Shown here: piece by piece, positions 21,172-30,955 of the stretch | Position numbering within the stretch: the stretch's first letter is position 1 | Layout of the letters: each line of letters opens with the position of its first letter | Source: Euprymna scolopes | Lineage: Eukaryota > Mollusca > Cephalopoda > Sepiida > Sepiolidae | DNA length: 31,062 nucleotides | Assembly: GCA_024364805.1 (NCBI GenBank) | Contig: CM044501.1 | Coordinates: 54,987,046-55,018,107, forward strand | Direction: 5' to 3' | Notes under the pieces: model-generated | Told to the model about the DNA's origin: nothing | The model's database searches: none | What the model saw: the letters and a program-made list of their open reading frames with translations, nothing else | Translations under genes and position numbers: made by a program

Positions 21172-21173
<2 letters not shown>
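19363..21173. other. AT-rich DNA with a short tandem duplication
   Basis: A 61-bp unit occurs twice at about 19495-19615 (shared core ATAAGTACAACAA at 19514 and 19575), with a weaker related unit upstream. The rest, including a 112-aa frame at 20733-21071 rich in Phe and Leu, shows no recognisable domain. The stretch at 19630-20040 has the look of an old interspersed repeat but I could not classify it. Confidence 0.4.
19495..19615. repeat. Two-copy tandem repeat, 61-bp period
   Basis: Blocks CATAAGTACAACAAGAATAC and CTATAAGTACAACAAAATAC are followed by AAAAAGTATGATCTAA and AAGAAGTAAAATCTAA. Confidence 0.75.

Positions 21174-21213
<40 letters not shown>
21174..21213. repeat. (TA)20 microsatellite
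   Basis: A pure TA run left of the hairpin at 21248-21362. Confidence 0.98.
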
Positions 21214-21217
<4 letters not shown>

Positions 21218-21247
21218 AAAATAATGGAAATAGTATTCCGACAAACT

Positions 21248-21357
21248 AGAGAAATAAAAAGGAAACAAACCGTATTATGTGTTCATCAACGTTTCGTCTT
21301 TATGTCGAGACTTATATAAGTTTGATGAACACATAATACGGTGTGTACCTTTTTATT

Positions 21358-21362
<5 letters not shown>
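21248..21362 (-). ncRNA. Large hairpin with an eroded hammerhead-like core
   Basis: Two arms of about 43 bp (21248-21290 and 21320-21362) are inverted copies, differing by a few bases and one-base indels, around a 29-base loop. On the minus strand the loop has stem II GTCT-(CGACATAA)-AGAC with the conserved first G-C pair, then GAAAC, then GTT. The stem III segment ACGT is its own complement, as in hammerheads that work as dimers. The CTGATGA box position reads CTTATATAA, so that core box is eroded and activity is unlikely. The arms would form a very long stem I. The layout matches Penelope-like hammerheads. Confidence 0.45.

Positions 21363-21402
<40 letters not shown>
21359..21402. repeat. 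(CT)n(TA)n microsatellite
   Basis: Twelve CT units followed by ten TA units, between the hairpin and the 5S-like sequence. Confidence 0.98.
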
Positions 21403-21403
<1 letters not shown>

Positions 21404-21518
21404 ACAGCACAATCACGTATGCACACGGGTTCTCGTCAGATAATTGACGTTAAGCAACGCTTAGCTTGGCCAGTACTACATGACTGGTTATTTGGGAAGG
21501 CTAGGCACTTAACGTACC
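21403..21518 (+). pseudogene. 5S rRNA-derived sequence (pseudogene or SINE head)
   Basis: The 116-base stretch matches animal 5S rRNA along its length: CAATCACG near the start, GGTTCTCGTC (21428-21437), GTTAAGCAACG (21449-21459, the box A region of the internal promoter), CAGTACT (21471-21477) and TTTGGGAA near 21491-21498. Usual 5S length is about 120. The box C part (normally ACTTGGATGGGTGACC) is altered to ACTACATGACTGGTTA, and the 3' strand no longer pairs well with the 5' end, so it is not a working 5S gene. It may be a lone retrocopy or the head of a 5S-derived (SINE3-type) element whose body runs into 21519-21824. Confidence 0.7.
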
Positions 21519-21945
<427 letters not shown>

Positions 21946-21959
21946 CGTACATAGATAGA

Positions 21960-22828
21960 TATAAGTAAAGTGCAAAATAGAGAGAGGTGGGATGTGTGGG
22001 GTTATATTTCTAATAAAATATAAGAGAGGTATCCATCTTCGTACAAAATTAGATTCGGTGGAGTGTCCGCCATTTTAGTATTTCAAGGATTTCTTCCGGT
22101 TCTGGCTGGACAGAAATCCTAGTTCTTCATTTAAGCGATTCTGTCTCTACCAACGCCGTGCCCTCCTGAACCGCTGCATGGCTTCTAGGAACAATACATC
22201 TTGTTATCAGATATGCCCTTGGTTGAAACCGTGTTCTTTTGTCATGTGTCAGCTACAACATTGCCATTCTCCAATGTCCTTCGATTTCAACCTGCGGATG
22301 TGAAATATAAACACTTTCCTCTCAGGAATACTGTTTATTCTTGAAGTATATTTCATGATTTTCTTTATAAATATATCTACATAAAGTTTCGTCATGTGAT
22401 GAAGAGGAAATAATACATAAATCAACCAAAATAAGAATGCACTGTAGACCATTGCATATTGATATAGTTACTTTTCTTAAACAATAAAATTAGCAATAGA
22501 TGTAAATACATCTATATCAATAGTTTGCAAATACATGCGACTACTAGGGAAACATATTTAATATGTTTATGAATACAAAACAATTCGCAAGTGCATTACA
22601 ATGATTTACAGTTCGTTTAGTGTTGGTTTTCAGCATTCGTTTTTATAATCAGTAACAAACAGCAGATACAACGTGACAGATGTCAACTTCCTTAGTAAAA
22701 ATACTTAAATCCGCAACATAATGTCGGTGGCTTTACTTTGAGCAAGATCGTTATGCTTAAATGTCGGGTATTAAACAGTTTTACATAGAAAACCTATGTA
22801 ACAACATATATAGAAGACATTCGCTATA
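21960..22828. other. No gene recognised
   Basis: A GC-richer block at about 22030-22260 looks like part of an interspersed repeat. It includes TCCGCCATTTTA (about 22067), a partial YY1-type motif. The rest is AT-rich without structure. Confidence 0.4.
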
Positions 22829-23430
22829 TTTATATATATAAAGCAGTAGCGTTCGTGTGTGTGTATCTGTCTCTGTGTACAACTCCTAATGACCAAAGAA
22901 TATAAAGCCATATGTATGTACACCTCTCCTGGCCAAGAAATATTAAAACCCATGATAGGATACTTCTTTCAACAGAGATGTATATGTAATTTCTATATAT
23001 AGCATTCTTCAAACCACATCTACATTGCTGAGTTACCATCATTAACATATCACATTAAATTAAATCTATTTAAATAATTAGCTCGATGATATTACTTATT
23101 CGACATAATAACTTCGTTTGAACTGTACTTATTAAAAAAGTAATCATTTAGTTTATGTAAAGTTCAATTTATATTTGATTTAACTTATTTTATCTGAAAT
23201 CTTAAATCGCTTAATTTTCAAACCAGAAAGCCAAAGGGGAAATAACTGTGATAGTTTAATCGAAAAATTGTTTTAAACTGAGCACGTTATTAAATATTTT
23301 CTGTAATCGATTTGTTTTCATTTCGAAATATTCTTCTAACCTGAATTATTATTTTTAATTTTTATTCGGAGGAAATGTTTTTCGCTTATTCTTAATTTTT
23401 AAGTAATATTTTTTCTATGTAAGAGAAAAA

Positions 23431-24099
23431 TGTTAATATGAAGAATCACTCCACCCTCGAAAATTCCTTTAAAATTACAACTTTTAATTTTTTTCGGGGG
23501 CGCTGAAAACGAAAATAACGTTTAAAATTACGGTAAACGAGTAGTTTCCAAGATATGAGCACCCACTTTGTGGTCACAATCTTTTAAAATTACCACTAAC
23601 ATTAAAAATTCCAGGAAACAAGTTTTCATAGGATATGAAGAAATACACCCACTTTATGTCCACGGCTGTGACCGTCACAACACCCCCGCCCCTATATCGC
23701 CTCCCACCAAATGTAAACAGACTTTTTGCGAAACATTAAAAGGTTCTTCTGCTCTGTTCATGTTGGTTACGTTAAAGCAGTTAATTACATTGCAGAAGCA
23801 CCTATTGAAAAACTATACAAGTTCTACATCAAATATCCCCCCCTAAAAAAGGAAATAAAAATATGAACCGGCAGCCCCCCCCCCGAAAAAATGATAGTCA
23901 CAAAGTGGGTTCTCATTTTACGTTAAATTATTATAGAAAAGTGACCCATCACTTTTTTGAAACTAACATTTCTTCATATCTTAGAAACTACTCATTTGTC
24001 GAAATTTTAAATTTTATTTTCGTATTTAGCACCCCGAAAATCTAAAAATTGGTAATTTTAAAGGAATTTTCGATGGTGGGGTGATTCTTTATATTTACC
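23431..24099. mobile_element. 669-bp terminal-inverted-repeat element with 8-bp target duplication
   Basis: The left arm (about 23431-23560) is an inverted copy of the right arm (about 23965-24099). GAAGAATCACTCCACCCTCG at the left matches AAAGAATCACCCCACCATCG read inward from the right, with CGAAAATTCCTTTAAAATTAC beginning just inside both. GAGAAAAA flanks both ends (23423-23430 and 24100-24107), an 8-bp duplication (or 9 bp, GAGAAAAAT). The right arm has about 73 extra bases that are missing on the left. No transposase frame is seen; the interior has C-runs (23874-23884). An 8-9-bp duplication fits hAT, P, Merlin or MULE-type elements, but the ends match none well enough to name. Confidence 0.8.
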
Positions 24100-24250
24100 G
24101 AGAAAAATAATTAAAACTAATGTACTCATTTACTTGCATCCCCACGAGGGCAGATTTAGTCAGACACAGGGCCAATTTTCCATGTGAGCAAAACCCATAA
24201 TTCTTTTTTGTGTTTATAAAATTTAATCGGTATTGTCCAGGATTTATTAC

Positions 24251-24472
24251 AATAATTATACTATAGCAAGTGTGTTTAATTGCCTGCGAAACAGATTTTC
24301 TTTATAATTTATTTAATATCTTAAAATAAAAGTGTTAATTTTTAACGACGTGACCCAGCGTTGTTTAACCCCTGAAAAAATAAAGACCTGCTTTTTGTGG
24401 CCTAATACGTTTAAGTAGCCTTTATAAATAATATGAAAGAAGAAATTTTGAAAAAAAAAATTAACATTTTGT
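24251..24472 (+). repeat. Dispersed direct repeat D, copy 1
   Basis: About 222 bp, from AATAATTATACTATAGCAAG to the poly-A before TTAACATTTT. It matches 25474-25689 in the same orientation with high similarity by eye (for example AATAAAGACCTGCTTTTTGTGG in copy 1). It codes for nothing. Confidence 0.9.
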
Positions 24473-24499
24473 TGCATAGGAGACCATACTAAAGAGAGA

Positions 24500-25412
24500 G
24501 AGAGACGGGTGGTGACATTCATATTGATGAGGGTAACATACATTCATACAGATATTACAGAGGGGGAGAGAAGAGAGAAGCATTTATACTTTTTACAGTT
24601 CTGTGGATGTTCCTTCTTTTAATATATATTAGATTGGAAAGAGATTGATCATTTCTTTAACACCGGAGGGGGCAGGCATTACTTATATGGAGAGGGGGGC
24701 ACACTTCTTAGATCGCGTATACACAAAGTTCATTATAAAGATGAGTGGGAACAGTGTTCATATAAATGATTTCACATTACCTTCAATTTGGTAGAAAGAC
24801 GACACAAAGACGGCAGTTACAAAAATGAGATGTTCTTTTATTCCATTTGACCGGTCAAAATGATGATCACATCCAGGAATTCAAAGTTGTTTCTACGTGT
24901 CTAAAACTTTCCCCTTCGCTTCTAAAGGGGGACCCTCCTCTGATTCGACCTGGACTCGACTCTGGACTCCGTCTCTCTCTGTCTCACTAATCTCACTAAA
25001 ACTATCAAACCGTATTGAGAATCTGTTTTTCTGCTTTGACGTCATGTATGGCTCTCAACATGGCCCACTCATGTGGAAACTCACGTTGCCTAAACATACG
25101 TGATTTGCACATGGTCCCAAACCATTTCTGCAGACAAAGACTTCTCACTAATCTATTTTTCGACCTAACCTATTTTTAAATTGCATTGTTCTTTATTTTC
25201 TCTGACTTTATTTTAATTCAGTTTTCATAAAAAGAATTGAACAATTAAAATTCCTTTTCCAACAACATCTCTAAACTATTTCATGTGAAACTGAACAATG
25301 CCAAATTCCCTTCTGAATCTATTTCTGAACCTTGCTTATAAGGTTCGAATCTCGGACTATCTAATTCTTTTCTTACTTATGTGAAAAAGTGTCTTTTCTT
25401 GTAACAATGTTA
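24500..25412. other. Unclassified, no gene recognised
   Basis: Includes purine-rich G-tracts (about 24667-24700) and a GC-richer stretch at about 24870-25140 whose 68-aa frame has no known motif. It may be an old interspersed repeat. Confidence 0.35.
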
Positions 25413-25474
25413 GCGTGGGAAATAACTTTTCTATATACATTTAACGTAAAATGAGCACCCACTTTTGGCCACAA
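25413..25474 (+). repeat. Direct repeat S, copy 1
   Basis: The block ATTTAACGTAAAATGAGCAC and the following CCCACTTTTGGCCACAAA recurs at 25689-25751. It also occurs inverted at 23897-23943 inside the right arm of the inverted-repeat element, so S is a relic of that element family. Confidence 0.85.
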
Positions 25475-25689
25475 ATAATTATACCATAGCAAGTGTGTTT
25501 AATTGCTGCGAAACAGAATTTCTTCATAATTTATTTAATATCTTAAATTAAAAATGGTCAATTTTTACGACGTAATCCAGCGTCGTTTAACCCTTACAAA
25601 AATAAAGACCTGCTTTTTTGTGGCTTAATACGTTTAAGCAGTCTTTATAATTAATATGAAAGAAGAAATTAAAAAAATGACATTTTATC
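25474..25689 (+). repeat. Dispersed direct repeat D, copy 2
   Basis: Second copy of the 24251-24472 repeat. Here it sits exactly between two copies of S, giving the order S-D-S. Confidence 0.9.
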
Positions 25690-25751
25690 GTGGAGGAAAA
25701 CTTTTCTATATAAATTTAACGTAAAATGAGCACCCAATTTTTGGCCACAAA
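25689..25751 (+). repeat. Direct repeat S, copy 2
   Basis: Matches 25413-25474 from TGGAGGAAAACTTTTCTATA through GGCCACAAAG. It is offset 277 bp from copy 1. Confidence 0.85.
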
Positions 25752-26365
25752 GCGTTCAACCAGTCATGTCATCTCTAGCATTTTTTCAACTTTGGCGATC
25801 GATGGGGGGGGGGCAAAACATGACAAATATAATATTTTTGTTTCTTTTTTGTGGTGGGAGCAGGAATTACATTCGAAGCATAAAATAACAATAAATTTAA
25901 TTATGTGTTTATCAGACCATTCTGTACTTTCACCTAACAATTTTATACACATAACGAACCCCGAAATATGACAAATACATTTTGCGGTATATTGGAAATA
26001 TAAAATGACGAAAAATTTTATGTAATTGTTTTTGGAATTCATTTTTGGTAGATCTTTTTTTTTTTGCGATCGCGCGGGCATTCGCTGCTATTTTTATTGA
26101 AATAAAAGTTGTAATGATTTGTTTTTAATTATTGTTTTGAGGAAAGCGTCTTTCCAGAGCTCAATATCCGGAGAAATGTTTCTTCTCCTTGTAGCCCTTC
26201 TGCCGAAATATCTGGTGGAGTTGGTATCGCATACTTCTTCTTTTTTGGGGGCGATTACATTTATATGTTTTCATCCGTTCTTTTATTTTTGTTGTGGGGG
26301 TATTCACGTTGCCCATGATGAAAATGATTAGCATACAGGTGCGTTTCAAACGGAACTTCATATCA

Positions 26366-26394
26366 ACCCTGGCAACGCCGGGTACCCATGCTAG
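26366..26394 (+). mobile_element. Helitron 3' terminus
   Basis: A seven-pair hairpin with one bulged T, then CTAG and a flanking T. This matches the terminal hairpin-plus-CTRR structure where Helitron transposition ends. It is closely related to the ends at 7207 and 7661, sharing the CAACG loop region. Confidence 0.85.
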
Positions 26395-26928
26395 TAATAT
26401 TATAAACATGAACAAAATAATACAATGAGAATGTATTACGCACTTAAACAACGTTAGTTATCACAAGAAATATTAAATTAAATTTTCACGTCAAGATTTA
26501 ATACTGCTGAAATGCAACTACAATGCTGATTGCGTTATATACAACGCGACTATCTATCCAGAAGAGAATCTAACAAAAATATATACAAAAAGTTGTCAAC
26601 AGTAAGTAGAAACAACGATTCTATCTTCATGTGTGTTATGTTTTTGAGTTTTTCATAAAAGAAAATTTAAACTTTTTTTGATCATTTAAACTTTTCCAAA
26701 CGCCGTTTGTAGTGAATGAGTAATAGTTTCTGATTTTGCGGTTTTTTCCCCTTTGACGAATCTCATTTTTTTTTCTTTTGTATATGCGTTCTGAGATTCT
26801 GAGTGGAAGAATATAGTTTTTAATGGTAAATTATCCATATCGTATGTTGATAAGACAGATATTTGAAACATTTGTCTTGCGATTTTTAAGCATTTTATTT
26901 ACCCCAAGTTTCAATTATTATATAATCG
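26395..26928. other. AT-rich DNA, nothing recognised
   Basis: No element end or gene was seen. Confidence 0.5.
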
Positions 26929-27015
26929 CACACACACACACACATACACACACATACACACACCCACACACACGCACATACACACACACGCACACACACA
27001 CACACATATATATAT
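26929..27015. repeat. (CA)n(TA)n microsatellite
   Basis: Imperfect CA repeat with TACA, CCCA and CGCA interruptions, ending in a short TA run. Confidence 0.98.
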
Positions 27016-27555
27016 TAATAATTGTATACGCATCTATACTATTTTCCAACCATCCTAAACATCCCACTCGTTCGTTCTTAATGTTTCAATCGTTACGCGT
27101 TGCAATATGCAACCGCTCTTTGTTCTCTTTTGATCAGAAGCAACAAGTTTCGACTATTTACGTATTAAATCATCTATTGCTCTTATTTCTGAGGATGTAG
27201 TTTCTTTATTGAATTGATGATTAAAATTATATATTTATTTTTGTTTTGTCAATTTTATTTCATTTTGTGTGTGTCTCTCTCTCTATATATATATTAACTT
27301 ATGAACATATATGTGGCAATTAAGCTCCACAGAATATTCCGCGTTTCATCCTCGTGAAAATTGGCCAGGCTTACACGTATTCGTAACCCTGAAGAATGCT
27401 AACGAGAATGATACTGTGTAGATTAACTGCTATATATATTTTCATAACTTACTACATATTTCTTCGTATTTGTTAAGCACTGTTGAAATAACTACTCCAA
27501 ATTAACGCATAAAATTATATCTTCATGGATTAAATTATGTGATTACATAAAGTAG

Positions 27556-27557
<2 letters not shown>
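27016..27557. other. AT-rich DNA with a short microsatellite
   Basis: A (TG)n(TC)n(TA)n run lies at 27265-27294; otherwise nothing recognised. Confidence 0.5.

Positions 27558-27649
<92 letters not shown>
27558..27649. repeat. (TA)n(TG)n microsatellite
   Basis: About 45 bp of TA followed by about 47 bp of TG without interruption. Confidence 0.99.
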
Positions 27650-27650
<1 letters not shown>

Positions 27651-27849
27651 TGAGCGTTTATCTAAGCAAAAATCATCTTAAAACGATCTTTTCATTTTTT
27701 TTTAAATCTTTTCATATAATTATATCTAAGTAATTTAAAACATTTTATTCCTACTTTAACTTTAATATTAATTTTATAATAATCAGAACATTTTATTAAA
27801 CACCTAATATTGTACAATTAGGCAAGTACTTTTTAATAATTAAAACTTC

Positions 27850-28330
27850 TTAATATGAGTTAAGGTTATTAATATGAGTTAAGTTTATTAATATGAGTTC
27901 AAGTTAATTATATGGGTTCACATTATTAATATGAGTTTAAATTATTAATATGAGTTAAATTATTAATATGAGATCAAGTTATTTATATAAGTTAAATTAT
28001 TAATATGAGTTAAAATATTAATATGCGTTAAATTATGTATATGAGTTATATTATTAATATGAGTTCAAATTATTAATATGAGTTTAAATTATTAATATGA
28101 GTTTAAATTATTAATATGAGTTACATTATTAATATTAATTCAAGTTATTAATATGAGTTGAATTATTAATATGAGATCAAATTATTAATAAGAGTTCAAT
28201 TATTAATATGAGTGAAATTATTAATATGAGATCAAATTATTAATATGAGTTCAATTATTAATATGAGTGAAATTATTAATATGAGATCAAGTTATTAATA
28301 TGAGTTAAATTATTAATATGAGTTTAATTA
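27850..28330. repeat. AT-rich minisatellite, 17-19-bp unit
   Basis: About 26 units of the form TTATTAATATGAGTTAAA. Variants at the end of the unit (GAGTTCA, GAGTGAA, GAGATCA, GAGTTTA) are mixed at first. From about 28150 to 28300 they settle into a repeating three-unit order, GAGATCA then GAGTTCA then GAGTGAA, of about 55 bp. The first units near 27850-27950 are the most irregular, as is usual at an array edge. Confidence 0.97.
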
Positions 28331-28784
28331 ATCATCAATTGGATACTGAAAAAAAGTTTCTCTAAATTGATGATTTGAATGAAATATAATTTCATTAAAT
28401 ATGACTTCTAGAGAAATATTTGTTTGTATTCGACTTCAAGACGATCATGATATTATCACAGAGGAAGCTTCGCAATCAAACTTTAAAATATCTTGTAGTA
28501 TAAAATGCTCCTATTTTTGATTTTTGCCATTTCTATGCATTTTAATAACTTATGACACAACCGTTGTAAAAACATGTTAAAAATTTTTTTACCCGGATAT
28601 TATTTATGGTAAATATTTTATGATTGTGTTCATAAATATACTTCATCACATATACTACAAGTTTAGCTATAAACAAAATGGTGTGGCTGTTATGGTGTTA
28701 CACTTTATTATGTTCTAGGTCAGATTTGGGAAATTTTGATTTGAGTTTCATTGGAAATCATTTATGAGAAACTCGATTTTCCTA
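28331..28784. other. AT-rich DNA, possibly remnant mariner flank
   Basis: No frame or terminal repeat could be identified. On the minus strand it follows the mariner fragment and may hold its eroded remainder. Confidence 0.4.
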
Positions 28785-29008
28785 CTTTAAGAACGTGGGT
28801 TTACTTCGACTAAGGCTCTTAATTGATCGTTTCAACAAACGTTAGCCGACAACTACGCGGACTATCTTTAATAATCTCGTCACCGCCATGAAGTTTCTTA
28901 AACCACTGTTGTGCTGTGCGTTCACTAGTGGTTCCTGGACCAAAAGCTTCGTTTATATCGCGAGTAGCGTTTAGACCTGGCTTGAAATTAAAAAAAAAAT
29001 CACCTGTT
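28785..29008 (-). pseudogene. mariner transposase N-terminal fragment
   Basis: The minus strand reads FFFNFKPGLNATRDINEAFG, then PGTTSERTAQQWFKKLHGGD, then EIIKDSPRSCRLTFVE. This is the helix-turn-helix DNA-binding region of mariner transposases, whose family consensus reads close to NINEAFGPGT-ERTVQRWFKKF. After a frame change it continues NDQLRALVEVNPRS, the next conserved block. It then stops; the catalytic DD34D domain is absent, leaving roughly 75 of about 345 residues. The upstream end abuts the 3' tail of the LINE at 29030-30955. It belongs to a different lineage from the pogo-like MITE at 4104-4312. Confidence 0.85.
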
Positions 29009-29029
29009 TTATTATTGCTTTTTTACCTC

Positions 29030-30955
29030 AACCAAGGACCGGTGCCACATTGAGGTAGGAGTCTACAATCTGGAACATAATTTGTAGGGATACTATGTAG
29101 AAATTGACCAGCAAGATGTTTGTTTACATTACACTTGAACCTCTGTGAAGCAGGAACCGGGAGGAAATTCCAAAATCTAGCAGTTCTGTTGAAAGAACTA
29201 TTAGAGTATAATCCTATCCGACAAGCAGCGAAATCCCATCCCGACCGTTTAGGGGTGGGATTTTGCTGCTTGTCGTATTTGTCGGGAGTTTACGTTAAGG
29301 TGGTACGAGGATTTTTGTTTGTAGGGGCATATACTATTTAACTACTTGTCACACGGATAGAGGGAATCAACATATCGTCGGCGGGAAAGAGACTGAAGTC
29401 TAACTTACTATACGGGACCTATTCGGTTGCCGACTCTCATTTGAACCCTGTTTAGAAGTGAGAGACTAGTAGCAGATGCACCAGCCCAAATGTGACAACA
29501 ATACTCCATGCATGAGCGAACAGCGGCCTTGTAAATGTACAGGACACTGTTAGGTGCAAGTAACTTTCTAAGAGAGCCCACCATCCTCACAGTAGCCGTA
29601 GCAATGCCATCAATGTATCTGTTCCAGCTCATATTCCTAGTGAGCGTTAAGCCGAAGAGTTTGAACGAAGTACTTTCATGTAATGTCTAATTAGCCATAT
29701 CTATTAGTGGTTGAGAAGGATTCTTGTAATTATTGAAGGAAAAAAACCTTAGTCTTGGCAGGATTAAATGTGACAATCAATTTTTGCCCCAATTCCACTA
29801 CAGACTGGAGGTCTTCCGAAGGGTCTCCGCCATTGTCTTAGATCTGAGTGCATTTGTTTTCCTCGCGTGCCTGGCATAGAGCGTGGTATTATCCGTAAAT
29901 ATACCTATCTCAGAGAAAATTTTATCAGGGAGGGCATTTATGAATATCAGGTATAATAAAAGTCCAAGGATTGAACCCAGAGGCACACCCACATTTATAT
30001 CATATTGTTTTGACATCCATGTAGGACAATCTTGTTTCTTCTCTTACTTAAAAAATAATTATGTTGTATTCGTCCAGTAATACCATATGATCTGATGTTC
30101 CTGAGAAGAGATGAAGAAGGATAACGGGGCGCTAATTTAATAGGGCAGTTCTTTCGCCAGAATTCTTGTAAACTGTTACCACAAAAGCAGTTTTTCAGCA
30201 TTCAGGAAAGCAAGATTCAGTAATGCATGTGTTGTTAAGTTTGGAAAAGACTAAAGCAACCTCAGGCAGGTGTAAAAGGAGGCGATTTTCAGATCATCTA
30301 ATGTGGTTTCTGTCCGCAACGAAAATCAGGGAGGGAGTCGTTTGCTGGATCCAATGTAGAGCTTGAGGTAAATCGATTGACAAGCATGTTAGCTTTCTCG
30401 GTAGCCGTGGAAACACACTCATGATTGTTCGACAGTGGGGGAATTGTCGATTTCCCATTGTTTACTACACAGTTTTTCATTTTCCAGAAATTTCTGTGCT
30501 TCAATGAGTTTTCTGGTGGTTTCGGTCTATCTTCTCTTAGTTGTTATTATGTCCTTGTAATTATTGCTAGATTCTATAAACTATTGTCTGTTTGTACTGG
30601 TTGGATATACTCGCGATAATAATGCTGTCTTTGAGCAATATCAGCTACACAAGTAGAAGCAAACCATTAATGGACTAGAGTTTACTATAGAACTTCCGTG
30701 TAGAAACATCTGCTTCAATTGCCGCTTTAAAGGATTTGGTGGCTTCATTTGCACACTGTTCTGCTAAAAGAGAAAATATTTTTCGCCATGGTGCCATTCT
30801 GATGAGATCCCTGATGGCTTCCCAGTCAGTTTTCTTATAGTACTTTGTCGTTTTGGGTAATGGATCTTCAGCTTTGGGTTGAGAACTTAGGGAGATTTCT
30901 TCCATTACCGGAGCGTTATCAGAATTCCAGAAGGGGCTCGTATTCAACATTCAGA
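29030..30955 (-). mobile_element. Second LINE family (Jockey/CR1 group), 5'-truncated
   Basis: On the minus strand the copy begins in the last part of the endonuclease (SPFWNSDNAPV, for the SDH block, about 30940). It passes through KKTDWEAIRDLIRMAPW, EKANMLVNRFTSSSTLD (about 30390), GVPLGSILGLLLYLIFINAL (about 29990), IFTDNTTLYARHARKTNA (motif C as FTDN, about 29900), MSWNRYIDGIATATVRMVGS (about 29632), MEYCCHIWAGASATSLSLL and the C-terminal NRTARFWNFLP. The 3' end is near 29030. It differs clearly in sequence from the LINE at 16219. Stops, frame changes, the loss of RT motif A and a local inverted duplication show that it is dead. Confidence 0.88.
29219..29275. repeat. Near-perfect hairpin within the LINE (24-bp arms)
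   Basis: The left arm CGACAAGCAGCGAAATCCCA (plus four bases, 29219-29242) and the inverse of the right arm CGACAAGCAGCAAAATCCCA (plus four bases, 29252-29275) differ at two positions around a 9-base loop. Both arms encode RQAAKSHP, one on each strand. Only the minus-strand copy fits the LINE reading, so the plus-strand arm is a local inverted duplication. Confidence 0.9.

Larger units (their letters stand above)
22829..26394 (+). mobile_element. Probable Helitron, about 3.6 kb, with nested element
   Basis: The 3' end is clear: stem ACCC-(T)-GGC / GCC-GGGT around AAC (26366-26383), seven bases, CTAG (26391-26394), then T. The 5' end is tentative: TTTATATATATAAAGC at 22829 followed by GTGTGTGTGTATCTGTCTCTG closely resembles the start of the Helitron at 6432, apart from TT in place of TC, and it is preceded by A. 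No Rep/helicase frame is present between them, so it would be non-autonomous. The interior holds the inverted-repeat element at 23431-24099 and dispersed repeats. The two ends may belong to different copies. Confidence 0.45.

Noticed and set aside
24870-25140. GC-richer stretch with a possible interspersed-repeat character
   Set aside because: Its 68-aa frame matches nothing I know, and no terminal repeats or second copy lie in the window.
25330-25365. GGTTCGAATCTC resembling a tRNA box B
   Set aside because: No box A at a suitable distance and the T-arm does not pair.
27850-28330. CRISPR-like array
   Set aside because: Units are contiguous with no unique spacers and the context is eukaryotic; it is a minisatellite.
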